This document shows positions 63,228 through 64,000 of a DNA stretch of 64,000 bases, one piece after another. Origin of the DNA: a beta proteobacterium L13 (GTDB lineage: Bacteria > Pseudomonadota > Gammaproteobacteria > Burkholderiales > Chromobacteriaceae); NCBI GenBank assembly GCA_000335715.1, contig AMYZ01000002.1, positions 62,001 to 126,000 of the forward strand. Direction: 5' to 3'. The position numbers were made by a program, and so were the translations under genes. How positions within the stretch are numbered: the stretch's first letter is position 1; every line of letters begins with the position of its first letter. The notes beneath the pieces were generated by a model. That model searched no databases and was not told where the DNA came from. It saw only the letters and a list, made by a program, of their open reading frames with translations.

Positions 63228-64000
63228 TCAAGCGATAATTTTTGCTACCACGCCGGCGCCAACAGTGCGGCCACCTTCGCGGATCGCGAAACGCAGACCT
63301 TCTTCCATAGCGATCGGAGCGATCAGTTCTACGGTGATTTCTACGTTATCGCCTGGCATAACCATTTCCACGCCCTCGGACAGGCTAACAGCGCCAGTCA
63401 CGTCAGTAGTACGGAAGTAGAACTGTGGGCGGTAGTTAGCGAAGAACGGGGTGTGACGGCCGCCTTCGTCTTTGCTCAGTACGTATACGGAAGCAGAGAA
63501 CTTGGTGTGCGGAGTGATGGAACCCGGCTTGGCCAGAACCTGACCACGTTCAACGTCTTCACGCTTGGTACCGCGCAGCAGCACGCCCACGTTATCGCCA
63601 GCTTGACCTTGGTCCAGCAGCTTGCGGAACATTTCCACGCCGGTGCAAGTGGTTTTTACGGTGGCTTTCAGGCCAACGATTTCCAGTTCTTCACCAACTT
63701 TAACGATACCGCGCTCTACACGACCGGTCACTACAGTACCGCGACCGGAGATGGAGAATACATCTTCGATCGGCAGCAGGAACGGCTTGTCGATAGCGCG
63801 CTCTGGAGTCGGAATGTAGGAATCCAGTGCATCTGCCAGACGGAAGATGGCTGGTTCGCCGTATTCGGATTGGTCACCTTCCAGTGCCAGACGAGCGGAC
63901 CCGGTAACGATCGGGGTGTCATCGCCTGGGAAGTCGTAGGAAGACAGCAGATCGCGCACTTCCATTTCAACCAGTTCCAGCAGCTCAGCGTCATCCACCA
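63228..64000 (-). CDS. tuf: Elongation factor Tu, copy 2, 5' end cut by window edge
   Basis: 257 codons are visible, from inside the G domain ([17 protein letters not shown]) to the stop; the start lies beyond base 64000. The protein segment is identical to copy 1 (46621-47811). At DNA level it differs by about nine scattered synonymous bases plus a cluster of about ten in the last 60 bases, including TGA instead of TAA. tRNA-Trp follows. Confidence 0.97.
   Translation of the reverse strand, partial: VDDAELLELVEMEVRDLLSSYDFPGDDTPIVTGSARLALEGDQSEYGEPAIFRLADALDSYIPTPERAIDKPFLLPIEDVFSISGRGTVVTGRVERGIVKVGEELEIVGLKATVKTTCTGVEMFRKLLDQGQAGDNVGVLLRGTKREDVERGQVLAKPGSITPHTKFSASVYVLSKDEGGRHTPFFANYRPQFYFRTTDVTGAVSLSEGVEMVMPGDNVEITVELIAPIAMEEGLRFAIREGGRTVGAGVVAKIIA

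Overview
This 64-kb window looks like chromosome from a betaproteobacterium of the order Neisseriales (Chromobacterium/Vogesella-type relatives are my best guess, from protein style and gene order, not a database match). Coding density is high. I see no insertion sequence, prophage, CRISPR array or 16S/23S rRNA gene.

Left part (1-32.7 kb), metabolic and envelope genes. A leftward tolR-tolA-tolB-pal-cpoB operon (tolQ is not beside it) is followed by an O-methyltransferase, a DUF3460 gene, a membrane sensor-like protein paired with a receiver-TPR regulator, and uvrD. Next comes a complete leftward ribose operon, rbsK-rbsD-rbsA-rbsC-rbsB, with a Cra/LacI-like regulator at its end and a palindromic operator candidate in front of it. 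An OafA-type acyltransferase and a DUF2061 protein follow. On the + strand lie a YbaL-like antiporter without its RCK domain and the miaB-lipoprotein-phoH-ybeY-corC-lnt cluster (tRNA thiomethylation, rRNA maturation, lipoprotein acylation). A chemoreceptor comes next, then a beta-alanine catabolic pair (omega-amino acid:pyruvate aminotransferase and malonate/methylmalonate semialdehyde dehydrogenase) with a divergent MocR-type regulator.

Right part (32.7-64 kb), one leftward translation/transcription super-cluster. In transcription order: tuf2, tRNA-Trp, secE, nusG, rplK, rplA, tRNA-Thr, tRNA-Thr, rplJ, rplL, rpoB, rpoC, rpsL, rpsG, fusA, tuf1, rpsJ, then the S10, spc and alpha operons through rplQ. 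Promoter-like sequences can be read at the L11, str, S10, spc and alpha boundaries. At several of these a terminator-like hairpin overlaps or abuts the next promoter.

Most notable: (1) an exact 12-mer, AGGTTGGCCGCA, occurs 12 times on both strands of the window, scattered in unrelated genes and also paired head to head as intergenic hairpins. It behaves like a DNA-uptake-sequence-type dispersed repeat but is unrelated to the known Neisseria DUS. (2) Two identical tRNA-Thr(GGT) genes sit between rplA and rplJ, and one of them separates an L10-leader-like RNA from the rplJ start.
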